DNA of 64,000 nucleotides from Hydractinia symbiolongicarpus (GCF_029227915.1 NC_079875.1:18531001-18595000), one strand, 5' to 3'. Numbered from the stretch's first letter, positions 25,481-38,727 are shown. A program made the numbers and translations. The notes: a model not told the origin generated them from the sequence alone.

Positions 25481-26759
25481 CTCCCCTAAACTCATCGTCT
25501 TGGCTTATTTAATTTTTGTTTTTAACTTGTTTATGATTTGCTTCTGTTTTCCTTTTTGTTTGTTTGTTTTTGTTTTTAACTTTGTCTTCTTAAAGTTTTC
25601 AAGTGTTTTTAAGAATTTTTTTCTTTTTTCTTTTTAAGATGTTTTAAATAGCTATATTTTATTATTTTCACAATTTTATATTGTAATAAAAGCTATATTA
25701 GTTTATTGGATTTAAGTGTAAGACGAAGCAATATTTAGTATATACTAGTTTCAGCAGTTATATCATCTTTTGGTTGTTCCAGTTTGACAATTTATTTATA
25801 TATAGCAGTTTTTGAGTAAGGGAATTCAAACAAACCCAGATACATTTACACATGACTGATTTTTTTTCAGGCACAATTTAGTAACATAAAAATTTATTTC
25901 TAGAGGCCCTCTCTTCTAGTAGGAGGTTTTGAAGTGTGGAAAAAATAGTAAAATGGTAAGTGTTACCAACAAAGGAGTTATTGCTATCTGTCTCAAGTTA
26001 TTCCACCTGAAAATTAAACATGCAATGCAATGGCCAACATTCTTAATAACTCCTTCAGTCTTTTTCAGGAGAGCTTTCCGTCATGGTCGGACATTTTTAG
26101 ATCTCAGAAATTATTGAATAGTCCTGGTCCTTTTAATCCACGAGCAAGCCTATTCATAGCCAACCTGACCATCCTAGCTAATTCACTGACTCCTGACTTA
26201 GTTAAAAGAACTATATAGACATAAATCTCTTTTGCCTGGCCCCTTCGTCGTTGGTAACCAGGTCTTGCACAAGAAATCTAGCCATGCGGTTCTTAACTAA
26301 TGCGGAGGTGAACGCCGACGGAGCATGGATGAAGCAAGTCTGCAAAACTGCACTTACAGGCGGAATAGACATTTTATCATGGATTTAATTGTAAATAATT
26401 TCTTTAGGTCCGAATTTAACAGATTTTTTCTTTATGCCTGTAAAAACGAAACCCACATGCGGTGTAAATCTTTTTGAAGTTTTAAGCCACGTGGATAAAG
26501 ATTTTTTTAACTTGAAAACAAAGCATATTTTTGCCTATTTGCTTGTGATGACCTGAAAAGTGAACAATAAATATAAAAATGACAGTATAGTCATGCATAC
26601 TATTTCAGACATGTAGAAAAGGAAGTTAAGATTGAGAGAGTCACTATACCAGTAGACGCTCGATCATCGTGTTTGGGGTTCACGATTTAAAACGTCCCCC
26701 ACTTTTCTACCGCAAGCTTCTAGAAGCTTCTGGTGATACCTGTGCTAGACATGGTGGTG
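25481..26759. other. Gap between retroelement remnants
   Basis: A TTTT-rich stretch at 25500-25640 may be the 3' UTR of the preceding element. A second copy of the GCAATGCAATGG repeat lies at about 25995-26045. No gene seen. Confidence 0.4.
25995..26045. repeat. Dispersed GCAATGCAATGG repeat, copy 2
   Basis: TCAAGTTATTCCACCTGAAA then ATTAAACATGCAATGCAATGG, parallel to the copies near 14980 and 37580. Confidence 0.5.
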
Positions 26760-28290
26760 GAATAATGAGGTTGACCAGTGTATAAAGGAAAAGAGGAAAC
26801 TTTGGAGAGAGTGGAAGTCAGGTGGTAGTAAAAATATTTATGAAGCTAAGCGTCGTGCTCGTACAGCAGTGTATAAGGCAAAATCAGAGGCAGAGAGAAA
26901 CAGATTTGCAGATGTGTTAAGAAGGGAAGACCAGCGCAATGAGGTATTCAAGATAGCAAAGCAAATGAAGAAGACTAATCAAGATGTTGTAGGTGAGAAG
27001 TGTATACGTAATGATGAAGGTGTTTTGGCTAGCACAGAGGAGGAGAAAAGGGTAGCTTGGAAGAATTATTATCAGAGGTTGCTTAACACAGAGTTTGATT
27101 GGGATGATGATAATTTGTCTGATGATGATGTTGTAGAAGGGCTAGCTATGCAAATCAAGACAGAATGAGTAGTGGAGGCTATTAGGAAACTGAAGATTGG
27201 CAAGGCTCAGGAGTATCAGGTATTGTTGCAGGGATGGTAAAAGCATCTGGATATATTGGAGTTGAGCTTATTACAAGTCTTGCTAATCAGATTATAAAGT
27301 ATGGTGTTATTCCGAGTGAGTGGCAAGGGTGATGCATTAGAAAGAGGTAACTATAGAGGTTTGAAGTTGGTTGATCAAGTAATGAAAGTTATTGAAAGAG
27401 TGATTGATAAGTTACTTAGAGAAAGAATTGATATAGACAAGATGCAATTTGGTTTTGTTCCAGGGCATGGCACTACAGATGCAATATTTTTACTCAAACA
27501 GCTTCAGAAAAAGTATTTAGGAAAGAGAAAGAATCTCTATTTTGCCTTTGTAGATTTAGAGAAAGCTATTGATAGAGTGCCACGTAAAGTTTTTTGGTGG
27601 ACTATGAGAAAATTAGGTGTGGATGACTGGCTAGTTACAATGGTACAGTCTATGTACAGAAATGCTAGAAGTCACGTCAGGATTACCGATTCACTCAGTG
27701 ATGAATTTAGTGTAAATGTTGGTGTACATCAGGGTTCTTTACTTAGTGCTTTGTTGTTTGTTCTAGTCTTGGCAGCTCTGTCGATGGAGTTCAGAACAGA
27801 TTGTCCATGGGAGTTATTGTATGCAGATGATTTTGGTTCTCATAGCAGAGTCGATGGAAGAATTAGTTGAAAAGTTTGAGAAGTAGAAGAAAGGACTAGA
27901 AGAGAAAGGGCTAAGAGTGAACACAGCAAAGTCAAAAGTCATGATTAGTAGCATTGCCGCTAAGTGTGACTTTGTAGTTGGAAAGTGGCCTTGTGGAGCT
28001 TGCAGGAAAGGGGTTGGTAGTAACTCAATTTCTTGTCAGGCTTGCAAGCATTGGGTACATAAGAAGTGCAGTAGTATTGGTGGAAGGTTAAGAGCTGACA
28101 TTCAGTTTGTATGCAAGCGTTGCAAAGGTGAGATTATAGAGAATGAAGTATTTCCAGCTTTAATGATGTACAAGAGTGGCTCATTAGAGATAGTTGAGAA
28201 CTTCTGTTACTTAGGTGATATGTTGGGCAGTGAAGGGGGTGTTGGAAGAAGTGTTACTTACAGGAAAGGTTCTGCTTGGAAAAAGTTCAG
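26760..28290 (+). pseudogene. LINE (non-LTR) reverse transcriptase fragment with embedded zinc finger
   Basis: Fragment of an endonuclease-reverse transcriptase. In order: a basic linker (NIYEAKRRARTAVYKAKSEA), a break with stops at 27166-27300, then the RT domain (LVDQVMKVIERVID, MQFGFVPGHGTTDAIF, FAFVDLEKAIDRVPR, VHQGSLLSALLF) with the catalytic YADD at about 27820. After another stop, VNTAKSKVM leads into a Cys/His finger (CGACRKGVG..CQACKHWVHKKC..CKRC, about 27990-28125) and FCYLGDMLGSEGG. Homology stops near 28290, so the 3' end is missing, as is the endonuclease. From memory a finger at this point is normal for this LINE group. Confidence 0.85.
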
Positions 28291-30328
28291 CAACAACCTC
28301 TCTACAAGAATTTTATATATTACAATACTATTTTCTCAAAAAATGAAGAAGTATGGAGACAAAGATAAGATCTTTTATCATATCTATACTATAACAAACC
28401 TTGGCTTCTTTCACAACTCTTCATCCATAAATAGAGTTTATCTGAACAATGTAAAAGATATAAAAGTGTTGAATTGTGTTTTAAAAACCCAGTTAAAAAT
28501 ATTAAAGAAAAATTATAAGAAGTATATATAAACTATAGGTAAATGATGTAACCTCCCGACATCTCAGTACACCTCAAGAAGTTTAACAGATTAATCATGA
28601 GAAACCACAAAAACTAATTACTAATTTGAGCAACAGAAAAACTTATGTAAACAATTATGTCTAATATGTGTATAATTGTTCCTATAGCTTTCATCAAAAG
28701 TTACAAGATACAAACCTTTTTTCACTTTAAAATCATAAACATTATAAGTCTCATATTTATGTAGTAACTTTTAGGTGTGTAATAAACAAAAGTGAAATTT
28801 ACACTTTCCTATGTACACTTTAAGAAACCAATGATTCATTTAAAAAGTTTAATGTTGGTTTACAGCAGGACGTCAAAGCTGACAGAAAAGAATGTAGACA
28901 CTTCCTACAAACACAATGTACATGTAAACATTTTTATTGTTGATGGCACATCAGAAAAAGGAGTATATTGTAAAGGTAAACAAAAATCAGATGGCTTTTT
29001 GTTTCTTTGTTTACATCTTAAAGTAGACCATAATGGTAGCTATGAAAATGAAAAAGTAAAGTTTTTTTACATCATTGTACACACACAAGCTACTAAATAT
29101 AACCAATCTTTTAATTTAAACAAACAATGAGATTGTCAATAACAAATAAGTTAAGGGTATGTTTTGTCAAATTGAAGTTACTGTTATGTACACATAAAAT
29201 ATTATGGCTTAGTTTAAGCAGTACAAAACTCTAAACATTAATAATGATATATAATGTAAAAGTGGTAAAACAATATAGAAATAAAACTAGCTAATTTCAA
29301 TTAAATACCTAAAATTACAGAAAAAATAACAATTATGATGTCCTATAGCAAAAGAAAAACGGCCTACGAGAAATAACAATGGTCATAAAAAAATAAAAAA
29401 TTTCTTCCTTGTAACCTTAATTTAATTGGTTAAGTCAACACTTAGTCAATCCAACAGAGGTTCACATTTGATAATTGTTGACATCAATATTGTACTAAAA
29501 TTCAGGGTTGGCAGTTTCTTTTATGTGCATTGCATGTAATAAGTTTTTTTAAAATTCATGCATGATAAACATTGCTGGAAGAATGTTTGTTATCATTTAA
29601 TTATAAAAGAATTAATTATAATTTTTGTTATTTAAATCCTCTCTATTCTGCAGGAGTAACTTCTTTTGATGATAGTAATTAAATGCTTAGTATACACATT
29701 GTTTTCCACATGTACACACAAAAAATGCATAACATGTAAATTACAGTCCTAATATTGTAAGGAAAAGAAAAATTTATACTTTCCCTTGACACTTTCATAA
29801 ACAGATGGAACTACTTAAACCAAAATATATTTTATCGAACAGGCTTGTTATACACTTACTTAGTGGTACTTAGTGGTTCACAGAATTAATTCATGTAAGT
29901 GCCAAAAGTTATTGTAGAGATTTATTACATAACATCATGAGAAGCTGCACTCCATAGCATTTTGTATTTCTGCTTTATGTATACTTGATTTCGAACAATA
30001 ATTTTAAGTTGTTTTTCCCACTTATTTCAGGAACACAATTGATACACGTAGAAAAAAGTACGTCGAATATTATATATAGCTTCGCTTATGAGAGTCTATA
30101 CTTCAATAAAAAACCTAGATTATTATTTGTGTCCTTGGGTTGTATAAGATGCTATTCATAGAAAACCTGAATTATATATTTTTCAACTTCTCTAAAAACA
30201 TTACACCACACATAACAAAGAATAAAATGGCCCCCCTAAAACAGGGGATATAAGACATATATATATGCCCAGATATAGTATAGCTAGGGTGCAATTAGCA
30301 AACATACACGAAATCAACATCACAATTA

Positions 30329-30354
30329 GGGATAGCATTACGTAATGCTATCCC
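30329..30354. repeat. Perfect 26-bp palindrome
   Basis: Half-site GGGATAGCATTAC followed immediately by its exact reverse complement. Confidence 0.9.
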
Positions 30355-30580
30355 AAAAAGATGTGTGCGCAAGAATGGAGGTCGTTTCCACTCGGTTTGT
30401 TTACATTTTACCTCCAAATGTGTGCGCGCATCAGGTATTATGTAATCACTTAGATGCGCGTGCATGTTAATATCAGGACTGTGATTCCATGTATTATTTT
30501 ACACGTAGTGTATATTTGCACGCACTTTTGCCCACTTTTACGTACGTATATGTTCATTCGCTATTCGTACGTAAAGTGCT

Positions 30581-30597
30581 TTAGGGTTAGGGTTAGG
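30581..30597 (+). repeat. Short interstitial telomere-type run
   Basis: TTAGGGTTAGGGTTAGG, almost three units. TTAGGG is the metazoan and cnidarian telomere repeat. It could be a chance or break-repair trace. Confidence 0.6.
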
Positions 30598-31905
30598 ATT
30601 CTTTTTTCCTTTTTCCCGCGTAAATATGTCATATATTACAGATGAATAGTGCTACGCACTATTAATACACACTTTACATCATATTAAAGTGCGTACAAAT
30701 ATACAGTTCCTATTTTACAACTTCAAGAGAGCACAAATTTTGTTACAGACTGTTATGAGCCTCTTGCAAATTAAATAACTCACATCATTTCACATTTAGA
30801 AGAATTATGTTAATTGAATTTCACAGCTTCAAAATTCAGGTCAGAATCTGGTATAATAATATATAATATAAATATAAAGGAAAGGAAGGTGCTTTGAAAT
30901 AATGCGTTGACGTTTGCATAGCCAATTGAAGGGATTTAGAAATCATTAACTGCCCTTTAACAGCGCAGAGCATAATAAAATACATCGGAGGTGAGCAAAG
31001 TATACTTGCGACTTTTCATTCTAACTTGGTAGCCAGGAAGGAAGTTGCTTCAAATCACAGCTTTTTTCCGTTACGATTTGTCGCCTTTCATTTTCTAGCC
31101 ATTTTTGTTTTCGTAAGCTTGCGCATGCGTTACGGTTTGTTTCAACGTCCCCGAGATTGTGAGAAGAGAAAACGAACTGGGGGATGCCGAAATCTTTGCT
31201 AAAATAATTGGTATAAATTAAGGTTAATATTGTTGCATGCGGTCATGGGAGACAAAACACACAGACAACAAGTATTATTAGAAATAATATTTTAATTGGG
31301 TTCGAGGAAATTCGTGCTGCACATTTTGTGTGGAGTGCCTAAATGCCTGTTTAAATAAAAACACAGGCAACGCTAACCTGTCGTTACTCGTCCAGCTGAA
31401 ACAGTCACTTTAGTAATTTTTTTTGGAGGAATACGTGTTCCGTTTACTTTAAAAATAGTCCGCTTAGAAGACAGCCAAATAGAATTTTTATTTTTGGAAT
31501 AAGTTACTGTAAAAGTTTTAAAATTCGATGTAAACGAAATCTCATCCGCAGTAAATTGCAGGTTTGGAAAATGTTGTCGCGTGGTGCCCAGCAGAATACT
31601 CGTCGTTGTATCAAAAAAACTTTATAAATTTAGCGAGGCAAGGGTGGAGCCACCTAACTACATTTAACATAACAACGACTTAGCTAGCTACCCATCTGAA
31701 AATTCAACTTTGTGAAGCTAGCTTTTTTCACTAGAATCAGATTAGTGAACACCTGAAAAACAATAATGTTGGTCTAGAAGAAAGAGCTTTTATTAATCCA
31801 AATAAAAAACAGGAGCTAAAACGGTTAGATTAGACTTTTCTTTACAATGTACTTTTGTAACCACAATCTTAAAATTAGTGAAAACAAAGAAATTAATACG
31901 AAGTA

Positions 31906-32488
31906 CAGTAACTTGAACACCGGTTAACTCGAACTTTTATTAACTCGAACTATTTTCTACGCTCCCCTGGATATTTTCTAATACTTCTCTATAAAAACTA
32001 CTCGTTAATTCGAACCCCGGATAACTCAAACATTCGTCTCTCGAACCATTTTTTGGTCCCCCTAAAGGTAATTTTTTCAGATAACTCGAACTTTTTAGTG
32101 TCTAAGTAAAAATGTTCGAAAAATAAATACTGGTATGTAATGTAGCTAGAAATTTCGAAAAAGCTGTTCTTCAATGGTTCTCTTTACAAAGAAGTTAAAA
32201 TGTTCCTTTTGATGGCGATAAGATAAGATAAAAGAGAAGGCTCCTCAATCTCACAAATTTTGAAGCGTCAGATGGATGGCTGGAGAAGTGAAAAAAAAAA
32301 GGTTAGAAAATAAATACATTCTTGCACGTAACAAAACTTCCTTCCTTAAAAGTTACAGTCCTCTTTTAAATTATAAGTTCTTTATTGTCTAAGTTCGAAT
32401 TAATGGGAGCTTCGCTTAAGTCGAACATTCGTTAAGTCGAATTGTTTTCTCTGGTCCCTTGGAGGTTCAAGTTACCGGGAGTTAACTG
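31906..32488. mobile_element. Tc1/mariner (pogo/Tigger)-like MITE flanked by TA
   Basis: Left end starts CAGTAACTTGAACACCGG after TA (31904-31905). The right end, as reverse complement, starts CAGTTAACTCCCGGTAACTTG before TA (32489-32490). Between them are repeated AACTCGAAC and AAGTCGAA words in inverted layout near both ends and no coding capacity. TA flanks and CAGT starts fit a Tc1/mariner superfamily non-autonomous element. Confidence 0.7.
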
Positions 32489-33191
32489 TATTTAGAAGAG
32501 AAAAAAACACACACCCGAACCTCAACACCGCCATTTCTAAATCTAAATAACCTTGATTTATCTGATAGTTGCATTTTCTTGTGTCGGCAAGTCAGGGCCA
32601 CAAAGAACTTTGATTGAATATTTATAAAATGCGTGCTTTGTGATTGGAGTACTTCGCACAAGCGGTCAAAACAAAGTTATAAAAATATGTCGCATTTTTA
32701 CTGGTACTACGGGTCTGTTTTCGAATGGAACTTAACTGTCTTGGAAACTGTTGCTGTTTTTACAAACCCTGCTTTTTACACACCCAACAGTTGTTTAGTT
32801 TTACGGAGGATTTGAAAATGCTTCTTTTAAAACCAAAGGGCGTGTCACTTGTCATTTGACTTTTTGTTATCATGTCCAAGATATCATTCGAAAATTCAAC
32901 AAGATCGACACAGAAACACAATTTCATTAGATATTTTTAAAATTAAGTCAACGATATAAAACAAAAAACAAAAACAAACAAACTAGGTTTCAGTTTAAAG
33001 AAGTTACTACTTCCTTAAAATTATCAGAATAACGAACTGCAAATTGTCCTCTGACAAAAACTAAAAATAGAAATGAAAAAGTCGACAATCAAATGTGGTG
33101 AAAGAAAGGAGAAAATTCTATTGTTCCTTTTAAACTAGGCTGTTTTGATAGCACATGCTTCCTGATGTTTCAAAATCTTTCACCTTTTGTT

Positions 33192-36100
33192 TCACGGAAC
33201 GTAGCCAGGCGCTGTCAAAAAGCAACCAAAAAAGGTAGTCAGAAATACAAAAGCAAAGAAAACAAGCAAACAGCGGTCGATTGTCATAGCAACTATCCGC
33301 CATTCTGTTTTTACCAAATCTTGTTCCTCCATACTTCGAATTTTCTCAATCAAAACATCTAATTTACTTATGACCAATTCTGCACCCGTCACTTTCCGTT
33401 GATAAGAATTCCTGTTGAAAGTATTTTCATTGTGATTGTTAAAACGGGATGAAGCTGTTTTGTTTTGCTTCCAATCTAATTCCGCCATGTTTTGTCTTTT
33501 GATTTTGTTGAGCACAGCTGAATTGATGGCTTGATTATTTAAAAGCAGTGGTGAATTTAATTGATAGTTATGGTTTGAATTGCAAAGTGCATTGTCGCCA
33601 TCTTTACGTACACGAATACCAACCTTGTAGGATAGCCAGTCTAAAACGTATCTGAGAAAAAAAACTACCGGTTCAGAGCGTTGATGTGTTTTTTTCAATT
33701 ATCATTGATCTTATCCATATCAAGATATTCTTAAGAAAAGCAATCCGTTTTAACTAATGTAAAATTTGGTAACTTTGACACAAATGATATGCTTAATATA
33801 CTACGAAGAAACTAGAAAGATAGATCGACAGATGGCTATTCTCCCATTCGTTATATCTTGACGAGAATAAACGCAAAGGAGTTAATAATTAAAAATAAAG
33901 GTGCTTCTATCATGGTCACACTCACCTTCTCATCCAAGCAGACATAGGTGGTCTATCACTGTCTTTGTGATGAAGCCTCATGACGTAGCACAGAACCACA
34001 ATCATTAACACCATCTCAACCATGGACGCGCTGAAAAACATGCCGACCAAAGGAATGACGTCACTAGTTGCCGGAATAATGTCGGCGACGACTAACATAA
34101 ATACCGTCATTGCAAGCAGCAGCGTGATAGCCAATGATATTCGTTCACCTACCAAAAATAGGTGCATTCTCGTCACCAAAACTTTTTAGATAAACCTTAA
34201 AAGATTTATCCCAGCGAGCTTTCGGGACGAGAATGAGATATGCACACTTTTTTTTGAACTTCAAAGACTAAAGGGACCACCTCGTTCTTATTAAAAGTGC
34301 TGCTCTTATTAAAAGTGCCGCATTTTTATTCAACCATGGTACATACCTGATTCAGCTGGCAGTAGAAACGATAGCATTGTCAACATCCCAATAATGGTCA
34401 TCGGAAAGATCAAATTGAGCAGATAAAAGAGCGAGCGCCGTGATATTTCAATAGTATACGTTACATCAGAGAACAATTCTTCGCAACATATATATTTTTC
34501 TTCCGATCTGTTCGCTTTAGCACTGCGCAAAAGCCATTCAGAGTTTTTAGAATACGACTCTAAATCATAAGGGGCGAATTTAACTTATTGTCAATCATAT
34601 TACCCTGACTTTTTGGCTTAATATGATGCACAAAGAAACAACGCTTTATTTCATACCCATCTTAAACAATAGATAGAAAGCCGGGAAGTATAACGTCCGG
34701 CGAAAAATGTAACGTCTGCCAGAAAATATAACGTCCGGTTTTCGGCTTATTACTGTACGCATAAGCAAACATGATACTAACTATTAATAGAATGTGACTC
34801 ATTCACTTACTTATATCAGCACTATCTCCTTCGCTGAAAAAATCCAATCTGTCTTTAGCATATGTCCAACTACCAAACTTCAGAGGACATCTTTGTGTGT
34901 CAAAGGGAAAGTATTTGACGTCAATGTCGCATTTGCTTTTCAGTATTATTGGCGCTAACCACTGAGTGTCTCCTGTATATTTCAATATCGCTCTCGTGTT
35001 AAGGCGATCAAGATTTCCACCAAATGTTTTGTCTTCGTCAGCACTGATAAATAAAGTATATTTTAGCTGGGTTGTGTATATAAAGGTTCCAACATAAAAT
35101 TTTAAATAACTTTGAGTGGCAATAAAGCGAAATTATAAATAGAGACTTCTGTGTGCATGGCTTGTAATAATTAGATAAATTATGAAAAAAATTAAATCAC
35201 CTGATTTCAAAGTAATTGCATCACGCGCATGCGCAATAATTGGTTGCAAGTTTCCGTGCACAAATATGGACAAGTGAAGATTGGTCAAAAAAAGAAACAG
35301 CGTTAATAAAGTAATCGAGGCAGGTGTCTTACTTATTATACAAAATAATATCTGGTCGCCATATTTTCTTTGGATCGATGTTAATTTCTGTGATGTTGTT
35401 GTATTCTGTCGGAACCCACTTGAGAATGGGATTCTTCCATTTCTAAATTAAAACGAATTTAAGCAAAGCGTCCTTGTTTTTTATAAGAACGTCTAAATTT
35501 CAGCTCAGACTAGTTGTTCTTATTTTTGTTACACTTTTTTCGGCTTTAAATAATTTCATTTTGCGTTCTTCCAAAAAATACACATATAGCTATGTCAACA
35601 AGTTTACGAACAAGGATGAATATTTTAGGATTGGAAGAAATGATGATGTTGACATTATGATAAAAACATACACATATACTAGAAAAAAGCAAAAAAAAAG
35701 CAAGAAAGACCTCTTAAGATAGTTTTTCGTTAATTCCAGAGACCCACATTATTTTGTTCTTACGAAGAAATTCAGTTTAAATACGTTCTTAACATCTTCT
35801 TATTCTTTGACAAAATTTTGACATTTTTATAAACATGCATGTCCTTTAATAATGTTATATCGTCAATGATGATGAAGTTCACCAACCTTTCGTCCAGGTT
35901 CTGTAGGGTTTTTTAATATAAAAATCACACGTTTTCACCTCATAAAAACGCTGCAGGTATTGGGTTCGAGGTTTGACGATTCACATCATATTGCTACATC
36001 ATTTAGGAACTTCAATCGGAAACAAAGTTGCACATACCTGCCTTATAAATGCACTGATAACCAAGAATTGATTCTTCTCGTGCTAATAAAAATAAATGAA

Positions 36101-36801
36101 AGTAAAAATTAGATACTAAAACAAAACAAGGCAATATAATAATCAATATTTATAGCTTTCCCATCACAAGCTTTAAGTGTTATTACCACGTCGATGATTT
36201 GACTAAGTGTCAATCCAAAAGTGACATTAACTGTATCAGTGTCATTCAATGCAGGGCGTGCTGCAGGATTATAATTTTGAAATAAGTCAGCTAATAAACG
36301 ATCTTCTACTATGCTTGTCTTGATGCCTATAAAACACAAAATAATAAAATAGTTGCGTCATATCTCTATATTATAATACCGTATGCATTCTTGCGTGTTG
36401 CGTTGCGTTGGAAGCAGTGTTTTTCTTTCATTTTACCAATGTGACACGCTAATTTTATTCATTGACGACAAAAATGAAGCGGATTTGCAACAATAAGGGT
36501 TGACTAGGAATTCAAAACAAGAAAGCTGGTTGCACTGCTTTAGAATTAGAAGTTCCTTGAGAAAGTTTCCAGGTTGTTATTTAGAAGTAGAATGAAATAA
36601 TAAATCAAATGAACTAGTAGATCTCTTTTTCGATTGAATCCAGCCTCGTTTCAAAAATTTAGGTCAAATATATAAAGCCTAAACGTGAATACTTTAAGAC
36701 GATTTTTGCAAACAAGATTGATAAAACTGTGACGTAGAGACGACACACGTAAACCTACCTGATAAATGCAGGAGTGTAAGTAGAAGGATAGCTCTCTCCA
36801 T
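33192..36801 (-). CDS. Nicotinic-type Cys-loop receptor subunit (alpha-like), 8 coding exons
   Basis: Subunit of a pentameric ligand-gated ion channel. Exons in transcript order: 36759-36801, 36187-36326, 36038-36082, 35333-35442, 34811-35043, 34347-34559, 33926-34148, 33192-33651 (1467 nt, 488 aa, GT-AG). The start gives a signal peptide ([13 protein letters not shown]). The 45-bp exon 3 ([15 protein letters not shown]) is a hallmark of nicotinic genes. Binding-domain motifs: [10 protein letters not shown], Cys-loop C151-C165 ([15 protein letters not shown]), and vicinal C215-C216 (YICCEE), which marks an alpha-type face. TM1 is about 236-257. TM2 ([17 protein letters not shown], from 264) has Glu at -1', as in cation channels. 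TM3 is about 295-315. A 130-residue cytoplasmic loop and TM4 (about 460-483) close the protein. The agonist cannot be told from sequence. Confidence 0.94.
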
Positions 36802-37574
36802 CTTCTTGTTGCTTTCAACTAAATTCAGGTGAGGAGGCATTAAGTCAGTCAGATTTATTAATCTGGTGAATTTTTTTATCGCACTATCTGACAGTTTTTT
36901 GACATTACGAAGGTTAGATGTTTATAAGTTCTCTTCTTTGTCTTGTGATACCTAAATTTTATTGTTGGGGGAACTTATGAAAGCAAAATGGCGGGAAAAC
37001 AATGCAATGAACTTAGCATACCGTGATTTCGTAAACATCACGTAGTAGACAATTAGAATTGTTTCGTAGAAAAAATACTATTGGCTATTGTGTGCATTGA
37101 TTAAAATGCTTTGAAATAAACTTCATGCTGTGAAGTTTATGTCAAAACTTATGGAAAAAAAAACATTACTGTCAAATTTGTGTTAAATTATTTGTGCGGA
37201 TGTGCGTTTAGGGAATGATGGGTTTACACTATGCTCTCTCCAAAAAACTGGATAAAATCTAAATAAAGTACTTAGAGAATCTACGTTTAAGCAGATCAAC
37301 AATAAAAAAAGAACCTTCATTTTAAAATTTGATGACGTCACCAAGGATCCGCCAAGGAACAATTACTTTTAGATAAGATCATTTAGATAGAATCATGTGC
37401 TTTTAACCGAACAAGTACAGATATATTCTTGTTTAAAGGTTTTTTGATGACGTAATTAACCCGCGCATTCTAAATCGGATTTGGAGACCCAGGGTTAAGA
37501 AACTTACCAAAATTGGTCACAGGTTGTCCCTGGTTACCCAGGCAGAGAAAAATGACTGACCATCACCACCTCGT

Positions 37575-37625
37575 TTCCAAGTTTTCTGTCCTCAAATTTA
37601 TAACTGCAATGCAATGGATTCACTA
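37575..37625. repeat. Dispersed GCAATGCAATGG repeat, copy 3
   Basis: TCCAAGTTTTCTGTCCTCAA then ATTTATAACTGCAATGCAATGG. It is preceded by CACCTCGTTTCC, which resembles the end of the CCTCGTCCCCAGG MITE family. Confidence 0.5.
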
Positions 37626-38600
37626 ATTTTATTAAACGCATTGACTCTAAATGCATTGACGCGCCGTTACGTCAAAAAATTAACAAATTGGACATAATTT
37701 TTTCGCGTTAATATAGGCGATGGGAAACACAGCAAATTCTTACAGATTACAAACTTTTTCTTTTGTGCGCGTTTAAAACAGTAAAATATACAGGACGAAA
37801 GATATTCCAAAGTGACATTTCGATATTTCGATTTATTTTGAAATTATTCAAAGACAGGGAAAATATGACCATATATAAAAAAAAGAAGAATATTTAGGAT
37901 ATTTTACAAGATAAGATCAATGTGTTGTACCTACTCGAAATATCTTTTAGACCTTCAGAACAGTAAACACAGTTTGAATCCAAATTGATAAACCAGATAT
38001 TCTTTACATTATTTGACACGTCTTTTTTTAACTTTTAGCTCTTCTTAGACAAAAAAAGGCGACATAAGAAAGAAATTTAGTTATTTCTCAATAAGAACTT
38101 GGAAGTACACGTTTAAAAAACAACACCAATGGGAAATGGCATAAAAAAGAATGATGGGTGTATCTTTCCAGGGGTTATCTTGCAAACTTTATGACATGAA
38201 AGCTTATCTTTATCAATCCAAAAAAAAAATCGACCATATTTGTAACTGATGCAAAAAATTGGTACCAGTTCGATCAAAACTAACACCGCAGAAAACAATG
38301 ATAAAACTTGAAGTTTAACCTGAAGGTTAAAATAAGCAAAAAATGTTAAAAAATTAACAATTTTACAATGAACTTACCGACTACTTGATTACAAGCTTAT
38401 TTTTAAAACCTTTGCACGTCCATTCATGACTCAAGCATTAATTAATTAGCTAACATAATAAGTTTTGCAAATTTCGTGAAAAAAAGAAATTACAAGATTA
38501 CAAACACTTTTAATTTTTAAATGAGATTACTGAATAACAACTTCGTGCTTGGGCCTCTTTTTTGTTCTTTTTGTCTGTTCTGGAAATGAGATTAGAAATC

Positions 38601-38727
38601 AACCTCGATCCCACGACATGTTGTCTCTATTTGCATATCGGACGGCGAGACTTCTTCGTCAGCCCTATCAATAAGCGCAGCGCCAATGAGAGACAAAAAG
38701 CCCTGGGAACAAGGTTGATTTGAAATG
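38601..38727. mobile_element. Short foldback MITE (CAACCTCG...CCCAGG family)
   Basis: Left AAATCAACCTCGATCCCACG and right CCCTGGGAACAAGGTTGATTT are imperfect inverted repeats about 125 bp apart. Related ends occur at 52268-52545 and 53106-53181. Confidence 0.65.

Larger units (their letters stand above)
28300..31905. other. Gene-poor stretch with palindromes
   Basis: No supported gene. The frame at 28792-29130 (112 codons, plus) resembles no family I know. A perfect 26-bp palindrome lies at 30329-30354, a short TTAGGG run at 30581-30597, and several inverted words (GTACGTAAAGTGC, AATAGTGCTACGCACTATT) at 30420-30680. Together they may be one decayed foldback element. Confidence 0.45.

Noticed and set aside
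28792-29130. 112-codon plus frame
   Set aside because: No recognised family. Possibly decayed element sequence, but not supportable.
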